DNA of 5,708 bases from CAYYBZ01 sp964470285 [NCBI: uncultured Oligoflexia bacterium] (GTDB lineage Bacteria; Bdellovibrionota_G; CAYYBZ01). The stretch lies in assembly GCA_964470285.1 (NCBI GenBank), contig CAYYBZ010000151.1, positions 1 through 5,708 of the forward strand, given 5' to 3'. The position numbers were made by a program, and so were the translations under genes. The notes beneath the pieces were generated by a model. That model had not been told where the DNA came from. It saw only the letters and a program-made list of their open reading frames with translations, and did no database searches. The first letter of the stretch is position 1; each line of letters opens with the position of its first letter. Of the stretch, positions 1-5,708 are shown one piece after another.

Positions 1-1305
1 GGACTATATGTTTATGATTACAGACCGTGTATTCCGGATTTCTTCTCCGGTTGCGAAAAACTTATGAGCGGTCAGGAAGCGGTTATTCACCGTGTAACCG
101 AGAACTCGGCAATACTGGTTCACGATAATGAAGGAAGTTACGCAGCTCTTACTCTTGATCAAATAAGCGCGATTAATGATTTAGCGGACGTTTTTGATGA
201 GATAATTTACGTAAGAGATACTTTCTTTTTCGGTAATCCTTCAGATGTAGACAATAACGGAAAGGTTTTAGTGCTCATAACGGACACTCTTGTTGATACA
301 GGTATTGCGGGTTTTTTCTACACCGCGGATCTTTTTGAAAATGACGGTCAGCTTCCGCAAATCGGAGGATTTGGAGATTCCAATGAAGCCGATATAATTT
401 ATGCTTCCCTTCCGGGTCCTTCACTCAGCGAGCTTTTATTGAAAGCTACTGTAGCTCACGAATTTCAGCATCTAATAAACTTTACAAACAAGACCCTCAA
501 TAAAGTAACAGGCGGTAATCCCGGCGTGCCCGTTAATCCCGATTTGATACTGCTCGCTCAAACCGTACCGTCTTTGTACCTTAACGAAGGTTACTCTCAT
601 TTTGCCGAAGATGTATCCGGGTTTGCCGATGTAAAGGCCGGCATACCTCATATACTGAATCACCCGGACAGTGCTTTAAAACCTTTTCTGACAAACAATC
701 ATCTGTCGTCAATGGTGGATAAAACCGGAGGAGGTTCATTTGCGATGCGGGGACAAAATTATCTTTTTATCCGATATCTTTTTGAACAGGCAGGCGGAGC
801 AGATCAGAATGAGGGTTTAAGCACTTATACGGACAACGGCGGTGCCGCCCTTTTAAAGGAGATGATTGCTTCCGATTATTCCGGCGTAACAGCAATAGAC
901 AATATTTTCCGGAGACACGATAAACATAATAGAAATTTTACCGATACGTACCTGGATTGGCTTGTTACACTTTTTAATGACAAATATGATGGAACTTTGA
1001 ACAATGATTCAAAATACAACTATGACGATACGTTTATGGATGAAATAAATACAAATCAAACTGTAGGAGTGGATCTTAGCTCGACAAGAATCCTGGAGGA
1101 TACTTCGGAGGAAATAACCTTAAACGGTCCGTATATTGAAAGCTTTGAAACAGGAAATGACACATTTTCTTCAACAATCTTTACTCTCGGGGCTTCTTAT
1201 ATAACATTTAAAACATCAGGCAGTCCATCAGACGAAATAATAAGATTTGTCTTTTCGGCTGAGGCCGGCGCAAATCTTAAAGGAATGATTATGAGAATTG
1301 AATAA
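1..1305 (+). CDS. M30 (hyicolysin)-like zinc metallopeptidase, 5' partial
   Basis: The frame is open from base 1 to the TAA at 1303-1305, giving 434 residues with no start in view. The first in-frame ATG (base 64) has no ribosome binding site, and plausible protein precedes it, including two cysteines (residues 10 and 18), so the real start is probably upstream. The catalytic signature is HEFQH at residues 153-157 (bases 457-471), two histidine zinc ligands and the catalytic glutamate. About 38 residues on comes NEGYSHFAED (195-204). By analogy with the thermolysin-type NExxSD motif, Glu196 should be the third zinc ligand. A DVDNNGK loop (82-88) resembles a calcium-binding loop. This layout matches peptidase family M30, whose known members are secreted. 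The signal peptide would lie in the missing part. The last 90 or so residues are beta-rich in character and follow the catalytic domain. Substrate unknown. It probably shares a transcript with the phosphatase gene 15 bases downstream. Confidence 0.8.
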   Translation, partial: GLYVYDYRPCIPDFFSGCEKLMSGQEAVIHRVTENSAILVHDNEGSYAALTLDQISAINDLADVFDEIIYVRDTFFFGNPSDVDNNGKVLVLITDTLVDTGIAGFFYTADLFENDGQLPQIGGFGDSNEADIIYASLPGPSLSELLLKATVAHEFQHLINFTNKTLNKVTGGNPGVPVNPDLILLAQTVPSLYLNEGYSHFAEDVSGFADVKAGIPHILNHPDSALKPFLTNNHLSSMVDKTGGGSFAMRGQNYLFIRYLFEQAGGADQNEGLSTYTDNGGAALLKEMIASDYSGVTAIDNIFRRHDKHNRNFTDTYLDWLVTLFNDKYDGTLNNDSKYNYDDTFMDEINTNQTVGVDLSSTRILEDTSEEITLNGPYIESFETGNDTFSSTIFTLGASYITFKTSGSPSDEIIRFVFSAEAGANLKGMIMRIE

Positions 1306-1307
1306 TC

Positions 1308-1313
1308 AAAGGA
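1308..1313 (+). promoter_or_regulatory. Ribosome binding site supporting the GTG start of gph
   Basis: AAAGGA lies 7 bases before the GTG at 1321. It fits a Shine-Dalgarno site and supports this non-ATG start. The next in-frame methionine codon would remove the first catalytic motif of the protein. Confidence 0.55.
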
Positions 1314-1320
1314 ATAGACT

Positions 1321-1977
1321 GTGGAAAATAAGAAACTTAAAAACATAGAATTAATAATTTTTGATTTTGACGGAACTCTTTTGGATTCAAAAGCTGACGT
1401 TGCAGCAGCCATTAACAGAATGCTTTTAAGGTATGGCGAAAAACCCATAAGTCCGGATAAGGTATGGAGCTTTTTGGGCGACGGAGCGGGATATCTTGTA
1501 GACAGGTGTTTTGAATTTTACGCAAAAAGTTCACCTGAAGGTTCAGTAGATTTTTTTCTTAAGGATTATATCGAAAACAGCCTTAAACAAACAAGATTAT
1601 ATCCCGGTGTTTTGGAAACACTGTCGAAACTAGCTCACTATAAAATGGCTATATTAACAAACAAGCTGCATGATTTAACTGTTAAGATGTGTAAGAACCT
1701 CGGGATTATTGAACATTTCGAACTTGTTCTTGGACGTGGAGGCTTTAACAAAAAGCCCGAACCCGACGGTATATACATTATTTTAGATAAGCTAGATATA
1801 AAGCCTGAAAATGCCGTTATTGTGGGGGACACCCTTATTGATATGACAGCGGCGGATAGAGCTTCTATAAGAAAAATAGCGGTAAGCTGGGGAGTTCATG
1901 ACAAAAAAACTTTGCTAAAATCAAAACCAGACGGGATTATTGATAAAATCGAAGACTTGCCCACCCTTTTAGCTTAA
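1321..1977 (+). CDS. gph: HAD-family phosphatase, phosphoglycolate phosphatase-like
   Basis: This 218-residue protein has all four motifs of haloacid dehalogenase phosphatases. Motif I is DFDGTLLDS (15-23), with nucleophile Asp15 and acid/base Asp17. Motif II is LTNK with Thr113. Motif III is Lys145 in KKPEPDG. Motif IV is GDTLIDM, with Asp170 and Asp174 for magnesium binding. The segment between motifs I and II (about 24-95) is a helical C1-type cap. Length and layout fit the Gph/PGMB branch, whose Gph members dephosphorylate 2-phosphoglycolate in the cytosol. Related enzymes act on pyrophosphate, beta-phosphoglucose or other small esters, so the substrate is inferred. GTG is the only start that keeps motif I and has a ribosome binding site. 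The gene starts 15 bases after the metallopeptidase and was probably transcribed with it, though the two have no obvious functional link. It converges on cca across a large inverted repeat. Confidence 0.85.
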   Translation: MENKKLKNIELIIFDFDGTLLDSKADVAAAINRMLLRYGEKPISPDKVWSFLGDGAGYLVDRCFEFYAKSSPEGSVDFFLKDYIENSLKQTRLYPGVLETLSKLAHYKMAILTNKLHDLTVKMCKNLGIIEHFELVLGRGGFNKKPEPDGIYIILDKLDIKPENAVIVGDTLIDMTAADRASIRKIAVSWGVHDKKTLLKSKPDGIIDKIEDLPTLLA

Positions 1978-2041
1978 TTAAAATTCCGGAAACAATATTA
2001 TAAATAACTCAAAAATTTTAATATAATTTTCTTCCGCTTAC

Positions 2042-2052
2042 GTGCTGCGCAC
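2042..2052. repeat. Small hairpin in the left half of the nested repeat
   Basis: GTGC-TGC-GCAC is a perfect 4-bp stem with a 3-base loop. It is preceded by CGCTTACG (2035-2042), an octamer that recurs at 2093-2100. No T-run follows on either strand, so it is not a classic intrinsic terminator. Confidence 0.4.
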
Positions 2053-2056
2053 ACGA

Positions 2057-2151
2057 CCCACATAAGATAATATCATGCTTGCTTCGACAACTCGCTTACG
2101 CTCAAACACGTCGAAGCATCCTATTGGACCGCATGATATTATTTTTGTGGG
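2057..2151. repeat. Middle stem of the nested repeat
   Basis: Left arm 2057-2078 and right arm 2131-2151 share CCCACA at their outer ends and a perfect 12-bp ATAATATCATGC at their inner ends. They are separated by a 3-4 base mismatched bulge. The arms enclose 52 bases, within which the central hairpin (2081-2117) sits. Confidence 0.7.
2081..2117. repeat. Central hairpin of the nested repeat
   Basis: GCTTCGAC (2081-2088) pairs perfectly with GTCGAAGC (2110-2117) around a 21-base loop. The loop carries CGCTTACG (2093-2100), which also occurs at 2035-2042. In both places a CACG follows a few bases later, so the two halves share a degenerate direct repeat as well as the inverted one. Confidence 0.6.
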
Positions 2152-2158
2152 AACCCCG

Positions 2159-2173
2159 TCTGCTTCGCGCAGA
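2159..2173. repeat. Small hairpin in the right half of the nested repeat
   Basis: TCTGC-TTCGC-GCAGA is a perfect 5-bp stem with a 5-base loop, placed in the right half roughly opposite the left-half hairpin at 2042-2052. A TTTTTT run on the minus strand (2181-2186) lies before this hairpin in the direction of cca transcription, so it is not positioned as a terminator tail. Confidence 0.4.
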
Positions 2174-2202
2174 GCTTGAGAAAAAATATTAAAATTTTTA
2201 AG

Positions 2203-3552
2203 TTATTTATTATATTTTTCTCTAATTAATTTTAAAAGAACTGTCCTTTTGTTTTTCTTATTGTCTTCGATTACGATGTCTAGGAGGTATTTAAGAACTT
2301 CACCGACCTTTTTGCCCTGTTTTATGTTAAGGGTTTTTATAACGTCAGACCCGTCAACTTTTAAGTCTTCAACCTTTAGTGCCATATCCTCATTGAAAAT
2401 TCTTTTAATGCGGCTTTGAAGTTTGAAGAACTGTTTGGGAGGCTTTCTGTTTTCGCCGCATGCCTTGATATCGGTTTCTCTTAGTTTCAATAAATCTTCT
2501 GTGTTTTCAGGACCCACTCTTTTAATAAGCCTTCTGACCGCTCCGTCGCTCCACCGGGAATTGTAGTTAAACATGTGATTCCTGATAAGTTTAGCTACGT
2601 AATCAATCTCTTTATTTGAGAACTTTAATCTTTTCATTATGGCCGTAGCAAGCAATTGGCCTTCAAGATCATGTCCGTAAAAAGTATAATCTTTGTTTTT
2701 CTCAACTTTTCTGGTCGGGATTTTACCGATATCATGAAGTAATGCTGTCAGTCGTAATAAGGGGTTATTCAAAGGAGCGCTGTCCGCTGCTTTAAAGCTG
2801 TGTGTTAATAGATCGTATTCATGAAGTCCGCCCTGGCCGAACTCAGTAGCCTTTTTTAATTCGGGGAACATTATATCAAATACACCGCAGTTCTTTAACA
2901 GCCGTAACCCCACTGAAGGTTTTTCTGATTTCATTATTTTCATTATCTCGTCACGTATTCTTTCAGCCGAGAGACTTTTAGTTTTTGCGGCAAATTTGTT
3001 CATCGCTTTTAGCGTTTTATCTTCGATTCTGAAATTTAAAACACTGGCAAAACGGGCAGCCCTTAAAATCCTCAGGGCATCTTCAGAAAATCTTTGAGCA
3101 GGATTCCCTACGGTTCTTATAATTCTGCTGTTTAAATCGTAAAGACCCTTAAACGGATCTATCATTTCTTCACTTTCTATGTCATAGGCCATGGCGTTAA
3201 TTGTAAAATCCCTTCTTGATAGATCCGTTTTCAGATCGGGGGTAAAAGTTACTTTATCCGGTTTTCTCGAATCTGAATAATTACCGTCAATTCTGAAAGT
3301 TGTAATTTCGAAGGGTTTGCTATTTTCCAGAACTGTCACGGTTCCATGCTTAATGCCGGTCGGTATTGTTTTTTTAAAGATTTTTTCTATATCAGAGGGT
3401 TTGGCATCGGTTGCTATATCTAAATCACCAAAATTTCTTTTAAGCAGCATATCTCTTAAGACGCCGCCTACTATGTATGCCTTAAATCCCCTTTGGCTGA
3501 TTTTCTTAATGATATTTTTTACCGAAACAGGTATTTTGAGTTTCTTTTTCAT
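2203..3552 (-). CDS. cca: CCA-adding tRNA nucleotidyltransferase with HD domain
   Basis: This complete 449-residue class II nucleotidyltransferase builds or repairs the 3'-CCA end of tRNAs in the cytosol. The N-terminal domain has GGVLRD (29-34) and the metal-binding pair Asp43/Asp45 in GDLDIATDA. The RRDFTINAMAYD motif follows at 113-124, then the nucleotide-selecting EDALRILRAARF segment (157-168). A central HD domain contributes His251, His273-Asp274 in LLHDIGK, His294 and His326. Such domains give some family members phosphohydrolase activity. The C-terminal stretch (about 395-445, with VDGSDVI) is the usual tRNA-binding tail. ATG is the only plausible start, since an in-frame TAG lies 27 bases upstream with no other start between. 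No Shine-Dalgarno sequence is seen. The stop codon lies inside the right arm of the neighbouring inverted repeat. In some lineages CC- and A-addition are split between two related enzymes, so full CCA activity is likely but not proven. Confidence 0.92.
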   Translation of the reverse strand: MKKKLKIPVSVKNIIKKISQRGFKAYIVGGVLRDMLLKRNFGDLDIATDAKPSDIEKIFKKTIPTGIKHGTVTVLENSKPFEITTFRIDGNYSDSRKPDKVTFTPDLKTDLSRRDFTINAMAYDIESEEMIDPFKGLYDLNSRIIRTVGNPAQRFSEDALRILRAARFASVLNFRIEDKTLKAMNKFAAKTKSLSAERIRDEIMKIMKSEKPSVGLRLLKNCGVFDIMFPELKKATEFGQGGLHEYDLLTHSFKAADSAPLNNPLLRLTALLHDIGKIPTRKVEKNKDYTFYGHDLEGQLLATAIMKRLKFSNKEIDYVAKLIRNHMFNYNSRWSDGAVRRLIKRVGPENTEDLLKLRETDIKACGENRKPPKQFFKLQSRIKRIFNEDMALKVEDLKVDGSDVIKTLNIKQGKKVGEVLKYLLDIVIEDNKKNKRTVLLKLIREKYNK

Positions 3553-3564
3553 GCTAAATTGACT

Positions 3565-3594
3565 TAAATTATACTGCTAATTCCGTATAATTTA
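3565..3594. promoter_or_regulatory. Symmetric divergent promoter or operator between cca and nth
   Basis: A perfect 10-bp inverted repeat (TAAATTATAC at 3565-3574, GTATAATTTA at 3585-3594) surrounds a 10-base spacer. Each arm contains TATAAT reading outward: on the minus strand at 3573-3568 towards cca, and on the plus strand at 3586-3591 towards nth. Both could be -10 boxes of divergent promoters. No good -35 box stands at 17 bases on either side; TTGACT at 3559-3564 is 21 bases from the plus-strand box. The minus-strand start would leave a cca leader of only about 9 bases, and the plus-strand one an nth leader of about 40. The dyad could also bind a dimeric regulator. Confidence 0.45.
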
Positions 3595-3638
3595 TAACCC
3601 TTATTACATAAAAAGGCTTTAAAATCGAGTCCGATATT

Positions 3639-4289
3639 ATGTCTGTCGAGATGGAAAAGATTCTTAGTAAGCTTAAGAATTATTATGGGCAGCATCATTT
3701 TGATGTAACTAACAGAAGAAATCCTTTTAAAACATTGGTATCCTGCATATTGAGCTTACGTACCAAAGATGAAGTGACCTTCAAGGCCGCTGAGAGGCTA
3801 TTTAAAATGATTAAAGAACCGGCCGATCTGGCTTCAATTTCTCAGAGAAAGCTTGAAAAAACTATTTATCCTGTCGGTTTTTATAAAACTAAAGCTGGGA
3901 ATCTTATTAATATAGGTAATAGGCTCATTTCACAATACAAAGGGCAAGTTCCTGATAATATAGACGAATTACTTAAATTTAAAGGTGTTGGAAGGAAAAC
4001 GGCCAATCTTGTTGTATCTGTGGGTTTTGGAAAAGAAGGAATATGCGTTGATACACATGTTCACAGAATTTCAAATAGGTTGGGATATGTAAGAACTAAA
4101 ACACCTCTAAAAACCGAAATGTCGCTTAGGAAAAAGCTTTCTAAAAAATACTGGCCGATAATTAACTATGTTTTAGTGCTTCACGGACAGCAAACTTGCA
4201 AACCTATCGGTCCAAGATGCGGCAAGTGCCCGGTTTATTCGGATTGCTTAAGAATTGGGGTTAAGAACAATAAGTCTGTTGTTAGATGA
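3639..4289 (+). CDS. nth: Endonuclease III, DNA glycosylase/AP lyase
   Basis: This 216-residue protein is a full-length Nth. The family removes oxidised pyrimidines from DNA and nicks the abasic site in base excision repair. The helix-hairpin-helix LLKFKGVGRKTA (111-122) carries the catalytic lysine, Lys120, and the catalytic aspartate is Asp138 in VDTHVHR. Four cysteines (187, 194, 197, 203) have the C-x6-C-x2-C-x5-C spacing of the [4Fe-4S] cluster. These numbers coincide with E. coli Nth, which supports the ATG at 3639 over the one at 3651. The ribosome binding site is weak (GAG at 3627-3629), and an in-frame TAA at 3609-3611 limits any longer start. In the substrate-pocket loop LSLRTKDEVT (38-47), Arg41 stands where E. 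coli Nth has Gln41. Such RT-D loops also occur in archaeal and some bacterial homologues. The gene diverges from cca and precedes the HD-GYP gene by 37 bases. Confidence 0.95.
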   Translation: MSVEMEKILSKLKNYYGQHHFDVTNRRNPFKTLVSCILSLRTKDEVTFKAAERLFKMIKEPADLASISQRKLEKTIYPVGFYKTKAGNLINIGNRLISQYKGQVPDNIDELLKFKGVGRKTANLVVSVGFGKEGICVDTHVHRISNRLGYVRTKTPLKTEMSLRKKLSKKYWPIINYVLVLHGQQTCKPIGPRCGKCPVYSDCLRIGVKNNKSVVR

Positions 4290-4307
4290 ATTGAAATGTT
4301 ATATAAA
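4279..4307 (+). promoter_or_regulatory. Possible weak promoter for the GAF/HD-GYP gene
   Basis: TTGTTA (4279-4284) and TATAAA (4302-4307) are 17 bases apart, matching the sigma-70 consensus at 4/6 and 5/6 positions. The region is AT-rich, so chance is a real possibility. If used, it starts inside the end of nth and would let the signalling gene be expressed separately. Confidence 0.25.
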
Positions 4308-4316
4308 AATTTAAAC

Positions 4317-4321
4317 AGGAG
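4317..4321 (+). promoter_or_regulatory. Ribosome binding site of the GAF/HD-GYP gene
   Basis: AGGAG stands 5 bases before the ATG at 4327. It is the strongest Shine-Dalgarno match in the window and fixes the start of the last gene. Confidence 0.75.
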
Positions 4322-4326
4322 AAAAC

Positions 4327-5708
4327 ATGGATCTTAAGGAAAAAATCTCTAAGCTTAATAAAATAGGCATTGCGCTATCGTCGATTCATGATCTCGATTA
4401 TCTGCTGGAATTGATAGTTCTCGAGGCAAGAAATCTTACAAATTCCGATGCAGGAAGCCTCTATCTTAGAGAAAAAGATGAACTATATTTCAGGGTTTCT
4501 CAAAATTCAACCCTTGAGAAAAGATTTGGCGAAAAAGAGAGCTTCTTTAAACCTTTTAAAGTTCCCATACACAGATTGAGCATTGCGGGCTACGTAGCTA
4601 TCAAGGCTAAACCTCTTAATATTCCGGATGCATATAATATTGATCCCCATGCCGAGTACGGCCATTCAAAGGAATTTGACGAAAGATTTGACTATAAAAC
4701 TGCATCTATTCTAACAGTTCCGATGGTTGATCATCAAAGCAGAGTAATAGGAATTTTACAGCTGATTAATGCCATGGATGAAAGCGGAAAGGCCAAACCT
4801 TTTACAGAAGATTATGAGCATCTTGTAATGTCTTTGGCTTCACAGGCGGCAATAGCCATTAATAATGCAAAATTTATAGAAGAGATAAAAGACCTGTTTA
4901 AAGCAGTTGTGCAGTATTCAGCATCTGCAATTGATGCAAGATCGCCTCATACCGCAGGGCATTCCGAAAGAGTTTCAGCCCTTGCATATAAGTTTGCAAA
5001 AACTGTTGGAGATGAAAAGGGAGATTATGCGGATTTAAATTTTTCTGAGGCAGAGCTAGAAGAAATAAGATATGCCGGATGGCTTCACGATATCGGTAAA
5101 ATAGGTGTTAAAGAAATAGTCCTGGATAAAAGAAACAAAATGTCGGACGAGGGTGTAGAAACCCTTTCACACAGATTCTATGCTTTTTTAGCCCAGAGAT
5201 ATCAAAATCTGCTTGAAGCGAAGGTCAACCTACTGTTGGAAAATCCGCTCCAAAAGGATTTTCATAAAATGGAAGAAAAATTTTCGGCTGAAAGAGAAGC
5301 GATTCTCGATGACGTTAAATTTGTTAAAAGAATTAACCAGCCAAGAGAAAGAATGAGTGAGGAAGACTTAAAAAGGCTTGATAGAATGAAAGGGTCCAGA
5401 TATATCGATCCCCTTTCCCGGGAAGAGCTGCCTTTGCTCTCAGATGAAGATCACCTCAATCTTTCCGTTGTTCGAGGTTCTTTAAATCCCAAGGAAAGAA
5501 AAGAAGCACAATCGCATGTAAAAAAATCAATTAAGATAATAGAAAAGATTCCTTTCAGGGGTTATTTAAAGAATATACCGGAGATAGTTTCCAACCATCA
5601 TGAGTATCTTGACGGTTCCGGATACCCCCGGGGTATTAAAGCCGAAAATATCTCAATTCAGGCAAGGATACTGTGTATTTCCGATATTTTCGATGCTTTG
5701 GCAGCTAA
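4327..5708 (+). CDS. GAF sensor plus HD-GYP phosphodiesterase, 3' partial
   Basis: I translated this frame from the ATG at 4327, just after an AGGAG site. It gives 460 residues and is still open at the window end. Residues about 22-185 form a GAF domain (SLYL near 44, LTVPM near 129, VIGILQLIN at 140-148), a likely small-molecule or redox sensor. An HD-GYP domain follows: HTAGHSERV (208-216, metal ligand His212), HDIGKIGV (His254, Asp255), His397, NHHEYLDGSGYP (423-434) and SDIFDALAA (Asp453, Asp456). HD-GYP enzymes hydrolyse cyclic-di-GMP, lowering this biofilm and motility messenger, and all expected catalytic motifs are present. About 108 residues (285-392), charged and helical in character, separate the two halves of the catalytic core; I recall this from a long subfamily of GAF/HD-GYP proteins. 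No membrane segment or signal peptide is visible, so it is probably cytosolic. Most likely only the tail is missing. It lies 37 bases after nth. Confidence 0.9.
   Translation, partial: MDLKEKISKLNKIGIALSSIHDLDYLLELIVLEARNLTNSDAGSLYLREKDELYFRVSQNSTLEKRFGEKESFFKPFKVPIHRLSIAGYVAIKAKPLNIPDAYNIDPHAEYGHSKEFDERFDYKTASILTVPMVDHQSRVIGILQLINAMDESGKAKPFTEDYEHLVMSLASQAAIAINNAKFIEEIKDLFKAVVQYSASAIDARSPHTAGHSERVSALAYKFAKTVGDEKGDYADLNFSEAELEEIRYAGWLHDIGKIGVKEIVLDKRNKMSDEGVETLSHRFYAFLAQRYQNLLEAKVNLLLENPLQKDFHKMEEKFSAEREAILDDVKFVKRINQPRERMSEEDLKRLDRMKGSRYIDPLSREELPLLSDEDHLNLSVVRGSLNPKERKEAQSHVKKSIKIIEKIPFRGYLKNIPEIVSNHHEYLDGSGYPRGIKAENISIQARILCISDIFDALAA

Larger units (their letters stand above)
1994..2216. 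repeat. Nested inverted repeat (about 220 bp) between convergent gph and cca
   Basis: The outer arms are 1994-2024 and 2186-2216. They are 31 bases each and complementary at 29 positions. They are AT-rich and centred on AAAAATTTTAATAT. A second nested pair lies at 2057-2078 and 2131-2151, and a third at 2081-2088 and 2110-2117. The interior (2031-2180) is about 50% GC by my count, clearly above the flanking genes. The right arm covers the last codons and the stop codon of cca. The whole could fold into one long interrupted cruciform or RNA stem. It may act as a bidirectional terminator, or be a non-coding palindromic or MITE-like repeat. I see no target-site duplication and no encoded transposase. 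Apart from this structure and its small hairpins, I see nothing else in the 225-base gap. Confidence 0.75.

Noticed and set aside
472-663. Open frame of 63 codons on the minus strand
   Set aside because: It lies fully antisense to the catalytic region of the metallopeptidase and shows no recognisable motif.
64-1305. ATG at base 64 as the true start of the metallopeptidase
   Set aside because: It has no ribosome binding site and the frame stays open with plausible protein back to base 1, so the gene most likely begins upstream.
1197-1448. Open frame of 83 codons on the minus strand
   Set aside because: It is antisense to the peptidase end and the start of gph, including HAD motif I, and has no recognisable motif.
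1638-1832. Open frame of 64 codons on the minus strand
   Set aside because: It is antisense to HAD motifs II-IV of gph and has no recognisable motif.
2159-2186. Classic rho-independent terminator of gph or cca
   Set aside because: The short hairpins here are not followed by a T-run in the direction of either gene's transcription.
1994-2216. Insertion sequence with terminal inverted repeats
   Set aside because: There is no transposase and no visible target-site duplication, and at about 220 bp it can only be a non-coding element. It is kept as an inverted repeat of unknown origin.
3317-3562. Open frame of 81 codons on the plus strand with hydrophobic stretches
   Set aside because: It is antisense to the conserved N-terminal domain of cca; the hydrophobic look is a by-product of the complementary lysine- and glutamate-rich codons.
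4291-4307. Promoter made of TTGAAA (4291-4296) and TATAAA (4302-4307)
   Set aside because: The spacer is only 5 bases, far too short for sigma-70.

Overview
The window looks like an ordinary bacterial chromosome segment: low to moderate GC, dense gene packing, genes on both strands, and a good AGGAG ribosome binding site before the last gene. It holds no phage or plasmid genes, transposase or CRISPR array. The genes are too widespread to name a phylum. An M30-type secreted metallopeptidase, a long-form GAF/HD-GYP signalling protein and an Nth with an RTKD-type active-site loop suggest a free-living bacterium, possibly a less-studied lineage, but this is inference.

Layout. (1) Bases 1-1305, plus strand: the 3' part of a zinc metallopeptidase resembling family M30 (hyicolysin); its start lies outside the window. 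(2) 1321-1977, plus: a GTG-started HAD phosphatase like phosphoglycolate phosphatase (Gph), 15 bases after the peptidase. (3) 1978-2202: the gap between convergent genes, filled by a nested inverted repeat of about 220 bp. Its outer arms are AT-rich and its core is about half GC. The right arm runs into the end of the next gene and contains its stop codon. (4) 2203-3552, minus: a complete CCA-adding tRNA nucleotidyltransferase with an HD domain. (5) 3553-3638: a short divergent promoter region built around a perfect 10-bp inverted repeat that places a TATAAT box on each strand. (6) 3639-4289, plus: endonuclease III (Nth) with all catalytic and iron-sulfur residues. (7) 4327-5708, plus: a GAF plus HD-GYP protein, probably a cyclic-di-GMP phosphodiesterase, cut by the window end a few residues after its last metal-binding motif.

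The genes do not form one pathway. They cover tRNA 3'-end maintenance, base excision repair, 2-phosphoglycolate (or similar phosphate ester) removal, an extracellular protease and second-messenger turnover. Peptidase and gph are probably co-transcribed, as are nth and the HD-GYP gene; cca is transcribed alone towards gph.

The parts most worth a second look are the nested palindrome at 1994-2216 and the symmetric divergent promoter at 3565-3594. I see no convincing evidence of a new multi-gene system here.
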